A DNA stretch of 61,760 nucleotides from Magnaporthiopsis rhizophila (GCA_003049465.1 PYSS01000170.1:1-61760); one strand, 5' to 3'; shown: positions 46,224 through 58,454, numbered from the stretch's first letter. Translations and numbers: made by a program. Notes: a model not told the origin generated them from the letters alone.

Positions 46224-48203
46224 TCATTTGATCCATCTGTTTGGCGCGTGAGCCATACCACCTCCCGCATCCATCACGGATGTCGGTAGCCCGTCGCCGT
46301 CGGGCTCCATGACGAAAGTTTGCAGCCCGTCTAGGCACTCCCCCCGCGCGGCGGCCTGCTCCCGGCTCGCCATCCTGGCGACTTCCTGCACGCTGGCCCT
46401 CAGGCGTGTGGCCTCGCGCCACGTCTCGACCAGGAACCTCTTCCCGGCGCCGGCGGTCCCGAGCCACGCGATCTTGGCGACGAGCTCCTGCGCCACGTCC
46501 CACTGCGCGAGGCCGTCCGTGGCGGAGTGGTCCATCCAGCTCTTCACGAGAGGGTCGAACCAGCCTTGGACCTCGACGATGCTACTCCCGCCGCCGCCGC
46601 CGCCGCCACAGTCTGGGCCGGAAGCACCCGGTGGTGGTATCGCCACCCCGCCGAGGAGCGCGTATGCGCCGATGACCGTCCGCCAGAGCCAGAACTGCCT
46701 CCACGACTCGGACGGCGGCGGCGGCGGGGACAGAGGCGGGCTGTCCAGCAGCCAGGCCACAAGGCGAGGCTCGACCACGGCTGTGCCCCAGTTCAGCTCG
46801 TGGATGACGTGCATGAGCTGATACGCGGCGGTTATCCACGCTGCTGCGGGGACTGGGTATATTGAGTGGGACGTGGATGGTGACGGTGATACGCTGCCGG
46901 CACATGATGAAGGGTGGGGTATCCCAAAGTAATTGGGGACAATGTCTGTCGGGTCGTCGCCCCGCATGACGAATATGGGTGTTGCCGGCAAAACCCCAAA
47001 TATCTCGTTGGGGTTTGGCCGAGATTGGCCTGCGTTGCGGGCTGCCGCAATGAGGGAGGTGATCCTATTCGCAGAACCGGGCACGGTTAGATGAATTGCG
47101 ACGTATTTCCGGACAGGTACTGACGGAGTGCCGTAGGGCAATACCGAAACTTACAAAAGCACCATCCGCGGCACCATAGGCGGCACCGCCGTTCCCTGGG
47201 CTTTGGCGAGGCCAAAGAGCCCGCGCATGTGGGCGGCCCCGGCTTCGTCCTCGCCCATGGCGGTCTCCGTAAGGGCCAAGCCGAGGGTCGAGATCATGGA
47301 TGTGGCGTACGACTCCGGGCGGCCCTCGTCAATGAGCTTCTGGAGGATCCTCATATTCTCGATCTTGTGGTAGAGGTATGTCTCCTCCACGTGCTTGATG
47401 GAGCCGCCGAGCCACGAGGTGTGCACGCAAGCCCACGCGATGGTGCTGTGGATTTTTAAGGAGTCCTCATCCGATCCATTGAAACTGTAAACACACCGAC
47501 AGGTGTTTTGCTGCGTGTCAGTCCTACGCTTTGCCTGCTTTCGGGGCTGGGTTGAGGAGTCAAGGGAAAGCCTCCCCACATTTGTAGAGGACTTTGGGAG
47601 AACGGGATCATGCTGGCCGTTACATGACAGTGGCCGATGTCTAAACCCCAGGGCTGTAAGTGTCTGATACGCGCCACACGGCCTGTGTGTATAAAGAGAC
47701 TGCTGAATGCTCCGTCGTCCTAACTTACAGTGCTGCAGCATCTCATACGATCTGAAGGGCATATCGACGGGGAGGCTGTTGAAAGGGCCGACGGGCGGAG
47801 CGGCTGGGGTGAGCCAAAGTGATGGTGTGCCTGCTAAGCCACCCGTACTTGTTGCGTGACTCTCGGCGCTCACCGGCAAGCTCGTGGCCGGAGTCGGAGA
47901 CCTCGACACGGTCAGATGCCTACTGACGGTCGGGACGGCGACAGAGCTCTCGGGGTATTGACACTCTGTTCCCCTGACAAGACAGGAGGTGCTAGAAGCT
48001 CTAATATCAGCTTCTCCCGTCTTTTGGCTCTTCTTAGCGACCTCTTCGGCGCCGATATGGATAGGTACGTACCACACCGGCTTCTCGAGCGAGCAGCGGA
48101 CATGTTTTCTCTTGCACTCGGCGCAGCCATTCCGAGTCCGCTTGTGAGCCGCACGCCGTCGCCGTGTAGGCTGAAAGTCTGGGTCGAGGTACTGGGATGC
48201 CAT
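46224..48203 (-). CDS. Zn2Cys6 fungal transcription factor
   Basis: Proposed exons are 48203-48073, 47991-47729, about 47653-47155 and 47064-46224, giving 577 residues in frame. The zinc cluster is built across intron 1: C-A-E-C-K-R-K-H-V-R-C, then after splicing C-T-S-C and C-Q-Y-P. The intron splits the fourth cysteine codon (TG|C). A basic R-R-R-R run precedes the cluster. The remainder is a variable helical middle region with a proline/serine linker, and a C-terminal helical half with a G-run of 7 glycines and a P-run. It resembles the fungal-specific regulatory region of such factors. The acceptor of intron 2 (near 47654) was chosen only by frame and is uncertain. Target genes unknown. 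Confidence 0.8.
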
Positions 48204-50759
48204 GATTCCACTTTGTTAAATCAGATCGAGGCCTTTGCATTATAGAATCCTGGCAGAGAATTCTACTACGTCAGCACCGGGTGAGTGTCATCGTTTTATT
48301 CTTGGCGCCCTCGTCATAACGCTGCCTCCATGGCTACTTTGGTGGTTCATGTCGACAGAGGGCCTCCCATCGCCTGATGGTAGGGTATACGGAGGCTGAC
48401 AGACATGTGCCTCTTTTAGGAACTTGGAGTTGATAGTGGGGCTGTCGATGCCTTCCTGTTGCCTCATCCCCTCGCTTCCACCTCTCTCATGCCAGGAACT
48501 GGGTAGGGCTGTTGGACAGAGGGAGCTCCAACGGTTCTAGCCATAAAGTGCGGCTGGAGGTTGAGGTCTCAATGCCGCCAAGTTGCAGATGATATTTGAG
48601 GCCGGTGTCGTTCAGGTCCAGGTTTAAGCTACAACCTAAGTCCTAGGTAACTGGCACCTGTACCCATTATGCGGGCTGACTCAGGCTGCGAGCAACCCTC
48701 CGGGTGAATTTGGGGTGTGGGGTTGGCGGGCTGCTACTATCGACGGCGGGGACGGCTCACGCCAACGCAGGTCTCACCATCGCTTCGTGCAGGCTAGCCC
48801 TACGAGCAGAAGAACAAGGAGCCTGTACGTTTCTAGAAGTAACCGCGCACCGTTGATATCAGCCCGCCCGCTTAGCGCGAACGTCTCCTTCCATGCAACA
48901 TGTGGCAATGCAACCCTAGCTTGCATGTTGACCCCCAATTGGGGTGATTACAGCATGCTGGCTGATCGTGTCCCCTGCATCCTCGCGTTATTGGAAGGGA
49001 ACAGGCGAGCCGCTCGGCAACCGAATTCGTCTCCCAGCCTATCCTGAGAACCCCTTCACGTGCTGGTATCTGCCCTCCACTCTCCCTCCGCCTCTCCCAC
49101 TCGGTGGAGCATCAGCCCTGCTGGCAGCATATCATTCCCATTATACCCCTGCATGCAGAAAACAACCCGACGCCGGCGGTCCTTTTGCATTTCAGCTCGC
49201 GCATCGGGAGGCCACCAGCTGATCGACTGCGGTTATTTGCGGGGAAGCCCCTGCAAACAGTTCGACATAGCCTGGTTTTCCGTCTGTCTCTGTGCCTACC
49301 GTCTTGTAGCATTGGGATGTCACGCGAGGCTAGAGTATATTGCTCGGCCATGCCGGAGTCATTTTCAAAAATCTCTCATCCTCTCTCAGTTCGTCACCGA
49401 GAGAAATGAGGCTATTTTTGGTCTAGGCCGGCACTCCGACGCCAACTTCACCAAGGCCAGTGCCTCGGGATTATCTGGGCAGGCCCGCATACCGGTGGCT
49501 CAGTCCTGTCAGGTACACGAAGAAACTGTGCTCTAAGCACTTGACGTACCTAGCCCAACAAACTTGCGGCGGTAGATGACAGGCTTCGTCTCGTCCTGCT
49601 TTGGGTTTGAAATGATCAGTGGGTGTCCTCATGTCCGCCATCCCGCCGTGGTCGACTGATGGTACCACGTCAAATCTTTGTCCCCCATTTCAGGACGAAT
49701 AAACGCTGGTGAGATCAACACGCGCCCGGAAACGTACATATCTGTCATCTCTTTAACCTTGTATTTTTCCGAACGTGAACTGCCGGTATACCGGATACCC
49801 TGATGGGCTCGGAGGTGCCGCTCGAGGCAGGCGATCGCCAAGGTCTACTTAACTGGTATCGGTGATCGGCTTATTCGCCGGACATGCTGCCGATGTTGTC
49901 CGCTCTCACCTCCCTCGCCTTTATGCTGACAATGTGGTAACGCCACGGACGTATCGGTCATCGGTCGTAGATAACCAAGTCGAGATATTGTCGCAACCGA
50001 CTCGGCGATGTGGCGCTGAGGTTGCCCGTCTGACTATTGCGGTTGCGGTGCAGATGTCGCTACCAACGGTGGTATCGCCCCGGCCGGCGCTTGCCATATG
50101 CTGTCTTCATGTTGGCGGTTCCAGGCCAGCAGGTGGACATGGACATTCCGCGGCCCCTAAGCCCAGTGACTAAAGCGACACATTTCATCACCGCTCGGTC
50201 TCTTGAGGGCGCTCCAGATTTCATTTATTTTGTTATTATCTTTTTATATACGAAAGAAAAACAAAGACCCATTGCGCTACCACTACTCTCCCCGGGCCGA
50301 AGATGTAGGGCGATAACTATTCAGAAAGGCGTCGCCTCGAAAGCGGTTTGAAGGAGAGATGCGGGCAGGAACTTTACCGGGTTGCCGGCGCCGATCCGCT
50401 GCCGTCGCCAAGCGAATAGAGTCGAGCGCCGAGACGGTGTCGGGCTCGGAAGGGCAGAGCCTCAATCCAATTGATCTGGACGTGGCCGTTAGTTCTCCAT
50501 CCGCCACCTCGGCAACTCTTGCACCGAGCGGGCCCATTCGCCGATCTCGGGAGGCGACGCGGGGCGGGGACCGCTGAAGGCAAAACTTCAGCAGCAACAC
50601 CCAGAGATCAGACGCGGGGTTTCGAACAGTACGACTAGAACCAACAAGCTCCCCTCACCACGACGTGAGCTCTCCATTTCTCCTCCAGCGGCGACTTGTT
50701 CACATTAGGTAGCTAGGTCACCACCAGAAAGACTACGTCACCAGCAGCAACAGCCCACC
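48204..50759. other. 2.5-kb intergenic region without supported gene
   Basis: Short ORFs on both strands, none with a motif or splice-consistent partner. Upstream of 50760 is the promoter of the dehydrogenase gene. No LTR ends, TIRs or tRNA genes recognised. Confidence 0.35.
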
Positions 50760-51704
50760 ATGAAGCTCCTCTACCCGACGTCGCTCAAGCTCGACCTGCC
50801 GAGCCTCGAGGGCTTCGGCGTCAGCCTGCACCCGTACGACGTCAAGGAGCCGATCCCGGACGAGCTGGCCGACGCCGAGGTGCTCGTCACCTGGACCAAC
50901 TCGGCTGACAACCTCAAGGACGCCGCCCAGCGCCTCACCAAGCTGCGCTGGATCCAGTCGCTAGCGGCGGGGCCCAATGACGTGCTGGGCGCCGGCTTCG
51001 ACCCGGCCAAGGTCAAGATCACCACGGGCTCGGGCCTGCACGACCACACCGTCGCCGAGCACGCCTTGGGCCTGCTGCTGCTCGCCGCCCGCCGCTTCGA
51101 CCAGATGCGCGACTACCAGCTCAAGCGGCAGTGGCCCGGCCACCTGGGCGGGCCGCAGCCCGACCGTCCCGCCGACCGCTTCACCAGCCTGCGCGGCGCC
51201 AACGTGGTCGTCTGGGGCTTCGGCAACATCGCCAAGACGCTGACGCCCTTGCTGATTGGGCTCGGCGCCAAGGTAACGGGCGTCGCCCGCAGCGCCGGCG
51301 TGCGCAACGGCGTCGAGGTCTACGGCGAGGACCGGCTACCCGAGCTGCTGCCGCGCGCCGACGCGCTCGTCATGATCCTGCCCGGCTCCGACTCGACCCG
51401 CCACGTCCTCAACGCCGACCGCCTGCGCCTGCTGCCCAAGCACGCGTGGATCGTCAACGTCGGCAGGGGCACGTCGGTCGACGAGGACGCGCTGGTGGCC
51501 GCGCTCAAGAAGGGCGAGCTCGGCGGTGCCGCCCTCGACGTCTTCGAGACGGAGCCCCTGCCCGAGCCGTCGCCGCTGTGGGACACCCCCAACGTCTTTG
51601 TCAGCCCCCACGCCGCCGGTGGCAGGCCGCAGGGCGCCGAGGACCTGATTGCCTACAACTTGCGCCGGTTCCTTGCCGGACAGGATCTCAAGAACATTAT
51701 ATAA
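50760..51704 (+). CDS. D-isomer-specific 2-hydroxyacid dehydrogenase family protein
   Basis: A single-exon 314-residue enzyme. The nucleotide-binding domain has V-V-W-G-F-G-N-I-A-K (a G-x-G-x-x-A-type loop at about residue 150). The catalytic triad positions are visible: Arg in N-V-G-R-G-T, Glu in F-E-T-E-P-L-P, and His in V-S-P-H-A-A-G. The family reduces 2-ketoacids or oxidises D-2-hydroxyacids with NAD(P)H; the exact substrate cannot be told. The length matches short members of the GhrA/phosphoglycerate-dehydrogenase-like group. The coding region is strongly GC-biased at third positions, which explains the long open frames on the other strand and other frames. The start ATG follows an A/C-rich leader. 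Confidence 0.93.
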   Translation: MKLLYPTSLKLDLPSLEGFGVSLHPYDVKEPIPDELADAEVLVTWTNSADNLKDAAQRLTKLRWIQSLAAGPNDVLGAGFDPAKVKITTGSGLHDHTVAEHALGLLLLAARRFDQMRDYQLKRQWPGHLGGPQPDRPADRFTSLRGANVVVWGFGNIAKTLTPLLIGLGAKVTGVARSAGVRNGVEVYGEDRLPELLPRADALVMILPGSDSTRHVLNADRLRLLPKHAWIVNVGRGTSVDEDALVAALKKGELGGAALDVFETEPLPEPSPLWDTPNVFVSPHAAGGRPQGAEDLIAYNLRRFLAGQDLKNII

Positions 51705-52537
51705 TTATATAGAGATGTGTATCTAGAAGAAACTAGGCGTGTCTGGGTTGAGAAAATGGTGAAATAGCGGTCATGGTTTCGCCTTTTCTTCTCCCAACCT
51801 CGCTGTCAGTGCGGAGCGGGCTTCGAAGTGATAGCAGCAAACACCGTCGAATGCCGTCTCCGGTTAATAGATGTAATGTGTATGTGGAATCAGTCTTGGT
51901 TCCATCCTTTGCATATTTGATTCCTGATCTGTGTTCCACGACATCGCCGTTGGCACAAAAGGCGGCCAAAAGTTCGGGATTTGATGCCTGTTGGACTAAT
52001 GCCGCGACTGCATATCCCCCGGCTGGCGCCGAGATGCTAATGGCAGCACTTTCCCTCTCCAAGTCAATCGCACTTTAAATCATGTTCTAGTCGGGCAAGG
52101 CACTGCTACGCCGACGGCATTCGAGCGTATGAACACACATGTATACCACCCTCCTACAGCAACGCAAGTTCCCCATGATCTGTCATGAGTAGCTGCCTCT
52201 CTCGGATGCCCTGCCGCGAGAGACAGCTTGATGGCTCACTCGAATTGGCCAAGTGATATCGTGGCTGTCTGAAACGTGCACTTCCAACCTCGCGCTGGGG
52301 CAGGATGGCTGTGGGGATTACTAAGTGACATGACGTTTACGCTGTCTTGACTTCGTGGCAACATGTGGAGGGCAGTATATACATAAAGTCGATCTAGAGG
52401 TCCCGGGAGGAATACTGTCGACCTAAGTACGCCACCTAGCATCACCCTCAAGCCTGCTTTCCCAGAGCGCAGGTTGCTTACACATCTTACCTACTCCTAA
52501 ATCTGAACCACCAAAGCCAAAACCCATCCAGACCACC
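51705..52537. other. Intergenic region, no supported gene
   Basis: Holds the 3' end of the dehydrogenase and the 5' leader of the flavoprotein reading frame. An ACC/CAA-rich leader (about 52490-52537) looks like a normal fungal 5' UTR. Nothing else seen. Confidence 0.35.
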
Positions 52538-54127
52538 ATGTCTTCAACTTCTTCACCAGACCACTACGACTTCATCTCCCTTGGGTCCCGGAGCGGGCGG
52601 CAAGTTCACAGCCTGGACGCTCGCACGCGACCAGGGCAAGAGGTGCGCCGTCATCGAGCGCCAGTGGGTCGGGGGCTCGTGCCCCAACGTGGCCTGCCTC
52701 CCGTCCGAGAACCATATGCAGTCGGGCAAGATGGCGCACGAGCTGAGCATCGGAGGATCCTACGGTCTTGGAGCCTACACGGCCGCCGCCGCCGCCGGGC
52801 AGGGGCCCGCGCCGACATGACCTCAGTCAAGGCGCGCAAGACGACCATGGTGCAGGGCATGATCGACCTGCACATGAGCATGTTCCGCGACACGGGTGTG
52901 GAGCTGATCCGGGGCACGTGGCGGTTCGTCGGCCCCAGGGAGATCCAGATCATCGACGGCGGTAGCAGCAGGACCGTCACGGCCGATTCGATCGTCATCT
53001 GCACAGGGTCGATGTCCAAGGTCGACACGGAGATCCCGGGCTTGGTGGAGGCGCAGCCGCTGACGCACGGCGACATCCTCAACCTCGACGACCTCCCGCG
53101 CCACCTCGTCGTGCTGAGCGGCGGCTACGTGGGGCTGGAGTTCGCCCAGGCCTTCCGGCGGCTCGGGTCCGAGGTGACGCAGGTCGAGCGAAACGCGCAA
53201 GATCCTCAAGCGCGAGGGCCCGGACGTGGCCGAGGCGCTCGCCGCGGTGCTCGCCGTGAGGCCGTCATGATCCTCACGTCTGCGCGCGTGTCAGGGGTCA
53301 AGGGCAGGTCGGGAAACTCGGTCACGTTGACGGTGGAGCAGCGAGGGCAGCAGCAGCAGCACGTCATCACGGCGTCGCACGTGGTCGTGGCCACGGGGCG
53401 GACGCCCAACACAGCGGGCATCGGGCTCGAGGCGGCCGGGGTCGGGCTCGCGGGCGACGGGACGGGCCACGTCAAGATCGACGCGCACCTGCGTACGACG
53501 GCCGACGGCGTCTTCGCGGTCGGCGACTGCGCCGGCAGTCCGTACTTTACGCACGTGGCCTACGACGACTTCCGCGTCATCTACGACCAGATCGCGGCCC
53601 GACGGTGGCGGCCCGGTGGCGTGGCGGGGCGGCAGGTGCCGTCGACGCTGTTCACGTCGCCCGAGCTGGCGCAGGTCGGGCCGCGGGACCGCGAGGCGCG
53701 CGAGAAGGGGGTGGCGGTCCGCGTGGCGACGCTGCCGATGGCGGCCTTCCTGCGCACGCGGACCATGGGAGGCGGCGCCGAGGCCGTCGGGTTCGCCAAG
53801 ACGCTGGTCGAGGCCGACGGCGACCGGGTACTGGGGTTCGTGGCGCTGGACCCGTCGGCGGGCGAGATGCTGCCCGTCGTGCAGTTGGCCATGAGGCTCG
53901 GGGCGCCGTACACCGAGATCGCCAACTTGATCATGGCTCACCCGACCATGTGCGAGGGCTTGGTGCAGCTGCTCAAATCGGTGCTAGCCCGGAAATATAC
54001 GCCAGCAGTGGTTTGCGAGGCTTGTCACTGTTTCGGGCAGTTATCCCACGGCTTGTCACCCGCCTGTCTGTGCATCGCTAATCCTGCGTGTGTCCGAAGA
54101 TCAAGGTTTGGGCAGGGTCTCATATAG
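52538..54127 (+). pseudogene. FAD disulfide oxidoreductase (mercuric-reductase-like) with frameshifts
   Basis: The protein belongs to the pyridine nucleotide-disulfide oxidoreductases. Visible are the FAD start (D-F-I-S-L-G then G-P-G-A-G-G-K), the redox disulfide G-G-S-C-P-N-V-A-C-L-P-S, the NAD-site L-S-G-G-Y-V-G-L-E-F, the second FAD segment V-F-A-V-G-D-C-A-G-S and the dimer-domain A-H-P-T-M-C-E-G. The frame changes near 52580 and returns near 52800. It changes again near 53195 and returns near 53265. Each pair restores the original frame. No GT..AG intron explains these shifts. So this is either a recently broken gene or two places with paired base-call/assembly errors. The end of the open frame runs past the expected C-terminus. 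If intact, it would reduce a disulfide or metal substrate with NADPH. Confidence 0.75.
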
Positions 54128-54678
54128 ATTGATAAACCGGTTGCCTCGGAGAAGCTCTTTCTCCGTAACAACCGACTCTTGCCTCCGTTTGAGCGACTGT
54201 ATGTGATATCTTGCGGTGAGAATGGCCCAAGAGATGGATGGAAGACACAACAAAGAATGTGAATCGATTTCGGTTGATGACGACAGCTCTCAACGGTCTG
54301 TGTTATGCAATCTGAAAGAGGTCGTTGTGGCATGTGGGGCGCCGTTTTTGGCAACACCCCAGGAATGGACCCACCCGACACGCCCCAGCCTCACCCACGA
54401 CGGACCGTACGCTGGCCAGACTTCTGGGCCCCTCCAAAACGGACGACATGACCTGATTTTGCCGACTTGTCACCAGCAACCACCGAGATTGTTAATTGTC
54501 TTGTACGCTCCTTTTATTTTTCTATATATCCGCCGGCAACAGTTCGTGCCTCTCCTTTTCGTCCTCCAAGCCGAGTCCGTCGCACAGCCCGCAGCTACCC
54601 GTCCTTGCTGATCTGTCACAGGCCAAACACCAACGTCCAGCCTTGTGGAGATCCCGAATCGCTAGCCAACCGCGCGCC
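54128..54678. promoter_or_regulatory. Upstream region of sulfhydryl oxidase gene
   Basis: 551 bp with T/C-rich stretches near 54500-54600, consistent with a fungal promoter and 5' UTR. No gene recognised. Confidence 0.35.
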
Positions 54679-55327
54679 ATGGCTCGACGCCAACATCTGA
54701 CCTTGATGGTCGCCTTCGCCATCGCCGCATTCCTAACGTTCACGTACATGCTGTCGGCCAGAGGTCACCAGCCGAACACGCCAGCAGTCTCCCTGGGGCA
54801 GCCGCCGTCCGGGAAGCAGTCTGTTCCCGACCAAGATCCGAGCAAACCGAACCTGGGGGCAATACCTTCCGACATCCTCGCCGGAGGCTCCATTGCGCCC
54901 AAGTTGGAGAATGCAACACTAAAGTAATTGGAACATTGCTCTAGCTTTGTGTCAGGCCTAGAACTACGCCTTGCTAATACATCTCCTACCCACCAGAGCC
55001 GAGCTCGGGCGCGCGTCCTGGAAGCTCTTCCACACGATGATGGCGCGGTTCCCCGAGAAGCCGAGCGACGACGACAGCCTGGCGCTCAAGACGTACATCC
55101 AGCTGTTCGCACGGCTGTACCCCTGCGGCGACTGCGCCTCGCACTTCCAGAAGATGCTCAAGCAGTACCCGCCCCAGGTCTCGTCGCGCAACGCCGCCGC
55201 CGGCTGGGCCTGCTTCGTCCACAACCAAGTCAACAAGCGGCTCAGGAAGAAGGAGTTCGACTGCGCAAAGATTGGCGATTTTTACGACTGCGGCTGTGGC
55301 GATGAGAAGGGCAAGAAGAAGGAGTAG
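54679..55327 (+). CDS. ERV2: ERV/ALR sulfhydryl oxidase, Erv2-like
   Basis: Exons 54679-54923 and 54997-55327 (73-bp intron) give 191 residues. An N-terminal hydrophobic segment (M-V-A-F-A-I-A-A-F-L-T-F) serves as a signal anchor for the secretory pathway, unlike mitochondrial Erv1. The Erv domain begins G-R-A-S-W-K-L-F-H-T-M-M-A-R-F. The redox CxxC is Y-P-C-G-D-C-A-x-H-F. The FAD-binding W/H motif continues as C-F-V-H-N-x-V-N. A C-terminal pair of cysteines (F-D-C, then C-G-C-G) can serve as the shuttle disulfide. Such enzymes make disulfides in the ER and pass electrons to oxygen. Start ATG at 54679 has GCC at -3 to -1. Family and compartment are clear; Erv2 orthology is likely rather than proven. 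Confidence 0.9.
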
Positions 55328-57341
55328 ATAATTTGGACGCTAGAGAGGGAGGGGTGCGTGTTTGTGTGTCTTTCTGAGCCTGGTAAACATTGCGGAGAGC
55401 GGCAGAGCTGATAATCTGCATAACCAGCCTTACTCCTGGGGGTTAATCCTCCTTGCTCTGTGCATTCTCCATCGCATATTATCACTTGTACCTGTATCTA
55501 TCTGCATAGCTGTTTTGGGAGCTTGGCGTACATTTGCTCCGTTATGTTCAATCAGCGAGATTACAAGTACAGACACGCCGCAAGCCTCCTCACGTCACAA
55601 ACCCTTGTCCCTATGATCATAACACCAGCTATGTCTGCGACGAGTAAGGCCGCAACCCCTCAGATTATTCCGACAACGTCTACAAATGCCTTCGCAGCCA
55701 TGGTAGTATAACAATCAGACGTCCCTCAGCGCGGTGCCGTGCCTAATGGACCTCTCCGAGGACAAGTACTGCGACAAGGACGAGGTGGGGAGCTAGGTAT
55801 GCAGATGTGGACGGCTCTGACCAACGCTAGCAGCAGGAAAGGTCAGGATCAGGGCCGACAACCACGCGTGCCAGCGCCAGTAGCACCATCAACTCGAATA
55901 CCATGACGGGCACCTTTGGTTTCCAAACCGCGGTTTCTCGTGGGTCTAGGTATTCCCATCTCGATTCTTCGGACTCGGCCATAACCCCGGCTTCCCATCC
56001 GACATTCTCACTAGGCCCGCTGCAACTTAAACGCCACCTCGCCTGCTGACTTTCCTCCCAGTTTCGGCGGCCTTGCGGAGGAGCTGATACCGAGAATTTC
56101 ACTAGCAGCACTAGAAACTCGTCCCCCGAGATTTGTTCATCAATATCAGACCGCCTACGACGAAAGACACAACCTATGTCGAACCCCGGCTACCATGGTT
56201 GCTCCAACACCGGGCAACATAACGTTGCACGGAATCTACCGTCCATCTCACGCGTAATACGGAGCGACGTCGAATATCTTTTGGCCGGCCCAGCCGGGCG
56301 GATCACATACTTTGGTTGACCGCAGCGGATTTATCGTCTTTGCGACTAAACTACTACCGACGGGGATGTAAGGAATACGTGTGGTGGAGAAATACCAGAC
56401 GCGAACCATGATGAAAGACTGGGGCAAGGGCGAGGGCTGGCAGTTTGACGGTTAAGTGTGACGTGGGTATTATTTCCCATCTTTCCTCGCGGGTTTTGCT
56501 TTTATGCCCCCAGACGAAGCAGAATGCCGGTCTTTTATAACTGCCTCAAAATGCGGAGAGCAGAACTAGAATCCAGCTCTTGTCTTTTCGTTTACCCCAG
56601 ACCTCAACCTATCACAATTCCCCCGGTCACTTTGATGTGACGTACTGCCTCCCAACTGACCTAACTATTGGCAGGAGGAACGAAGGCTTATTTAGCACTT
56701 GATCTCCGCGTTGCCATCGTCGCCCAAGTCACGGTTGGTTTCCCCGCTCAACACAGTCTCGCGGCAGGGAACCGTTTTCCTGCGCCCATATAATGGTCCA
56801 GCCGGTACATCCTAAGTCCTAAGGGTAGACATTTTAATATGCAGTCTTAACAACTTGATAGTGTAAAGGAAAGAAAAAAAAAAAAAGAAAAAAAAAGCCA
56901 ACACACAATAACGAGGATTCCCAGTGGTTACCCACCTAAACACTGGTTCGGTCTTCAGTTGTTTTATACTAGGAGAAATTCAGAGGGGTTGTGACCCAAA
57001 GCGCCCAGAAACGTTTGCTCCCAGCCAAGCGCTCCGCCGCTGTCCAGCCGTCTGCTGCGCCGTAATCCTAGAAACCCACTCATGTTCCAACACATATGCA
57101 TCATCCCTGGAAGACACGAGAAATATTCTCTTGGCGTTTTTGCTCCCCCAACAGCACGACCCAGATACGCCAAGGCAGGATCTTTTCCAACCTGCACTCA
57201 ATCGCGCGCATTCTGCCACCGCGGGCTGGCCAACGCTAACGGTGCAGCGCGCCAAATTGCTTTCCCGGTCCCAGCCAGAATCGTTTATTCCTAAATATTG
57301 TGGCCCTTGTTACTCCAACTCACGCGATCCATACCGGCGAC
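55328..57341. other. 2-kb intergenic region without supported gene
   Basis: An A-rich tract (AAAAAAGAAAAAAAG type) lies at about 56872-56897. A minus ORF (55827-56111) has a hydrophobic run but no motif. I see no repeat ends or RNA gene. Confidence 0.35.
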
Positions 57342-58230
57342 ATGGATAATCTTTGCACTTTCGAACTCGAAGTGCTCGAGACCAAAACCACGGACGGGCG
57401 GTACGGGCCGATCTTTTCAGCAATGAGACCCGACACGGGGGAGCTCCTCACGGCTTACAGACTGGACCTCGACGAATCCGCCATAAAAGACATCTTGAAG
57501 AATCTACCTCGGCCGCCTGCCCAGCAACATGGACAACCACCATCCTCCGTTCTCCTCTCCTACCTTGGCTACCAGCGAAAGGGTAACCACACCTACCTAC
57601 TGACAAAATACATCCCCGGCGTCATGCTTGACGACTTCATCCACAAGAGGCCCGTCCCGCCGCCGCTCGTGCGCGTTATTCTCCGCCAGCTCGCACGGGC
57701 GCTCCAACAGTTGTACGACGACCAAGGCTTCGCAGTGGTTTTTATCGACTCTAAGCATATCTTGCTCGACAACGCCTGTAACGTGAAAGTCGAGGCCCCG
57801 CTTTGCGATGTGACCAGAACCGGCGAGGCACTGCCAAGCGCGATTCTGACGCTTCCAGAACTCGTTCTCGGCGGCCAGCAGCAACAGGGTATGAGAAAAG
57901 CCGACGTCTGGCTGCTTGGAATTATTGCAATCCGCATGCTGGCGGGCAAGCGCAACCTCGTCGATGCCAACACGGCAAGTCAACTGGGAGAGCAGATCAA
58001 AAAGGGGAAATGGGAATCTGCCTTTGAGCTGCTGGTGCCCGACAAGGTGAAAGCCCTTGATGATGGGCCGGCTCTGGACTTTCTGCGCCAGTGCTTTACC
58101 ATGTAAGTTAAAGCCAAAAATCGCAGTGTTGTTTTCGGTTGTGCTGATTGGCTTTGTTCTGATTAGAGACGTCAACCAGCGGCCGAGCATCTCGGACCTG
58201 CAGAACCACTCCTTCCTAACCGCAACTTGA
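57342..58230 (+). CDS. Kinase-fold protein, probable pseudokinase
   Basis: Two exons, 57342-58102 and 58167-58230 (64-bp intron), give 274 residues. The overall order is a protein kinase. The C-lobe landmarks are a D-V-W-L-L-G (usually D-x-W-S-x-G) segment, an L-P-E-L (APE-like) segment, and R-P-S-I-S-D-L-x-x-H-S-F-L at the end. But the HRD loop is replaced by V-F-I-D-S-K-H-I-L-L-D-N, and the DFG site reads C-D-V. There is no obvious V-A-x-K lysine in the N-lobe. The N-lobe begins F-E-L-E-V-L-E-T. So catalysis looks lost, and the protein would act as a scaffold or regulator if expressed. An in-frame ATG at 57300 gives an N-terminal extension of 14 residues; the one at 57342 is my choice. No partner is evident. 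Confidence 0.72.
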
Positions 58231-58454
58231 TCTTAGCACTGGACGCTCAGCGCAAACGAGCAAGTGGACAGCCGCTCGTTACACAGTCATTCAGGTGTGC
58301 CAAACAGGCACCCTGCGTCCAGCGTGCTGGCGATCCAGGCCCTGGCGGTCTTGGTTGAATGCCGTCGTCCTTGGAATAGGTGGCGAAGAAGAAGAAAGTA
58401 GCGTAGTTTTCGGCCTTTAGTAGGCCTTTCGGAGTCTCATCCTTGAATACTAGG

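Noticed and set aside
53291..53941. 216-residue minus-strand ORF
   Set aside because: Antisense to conserved flavoprotein motifs (G-D-C-A-G-S, A-H-P-T-M).
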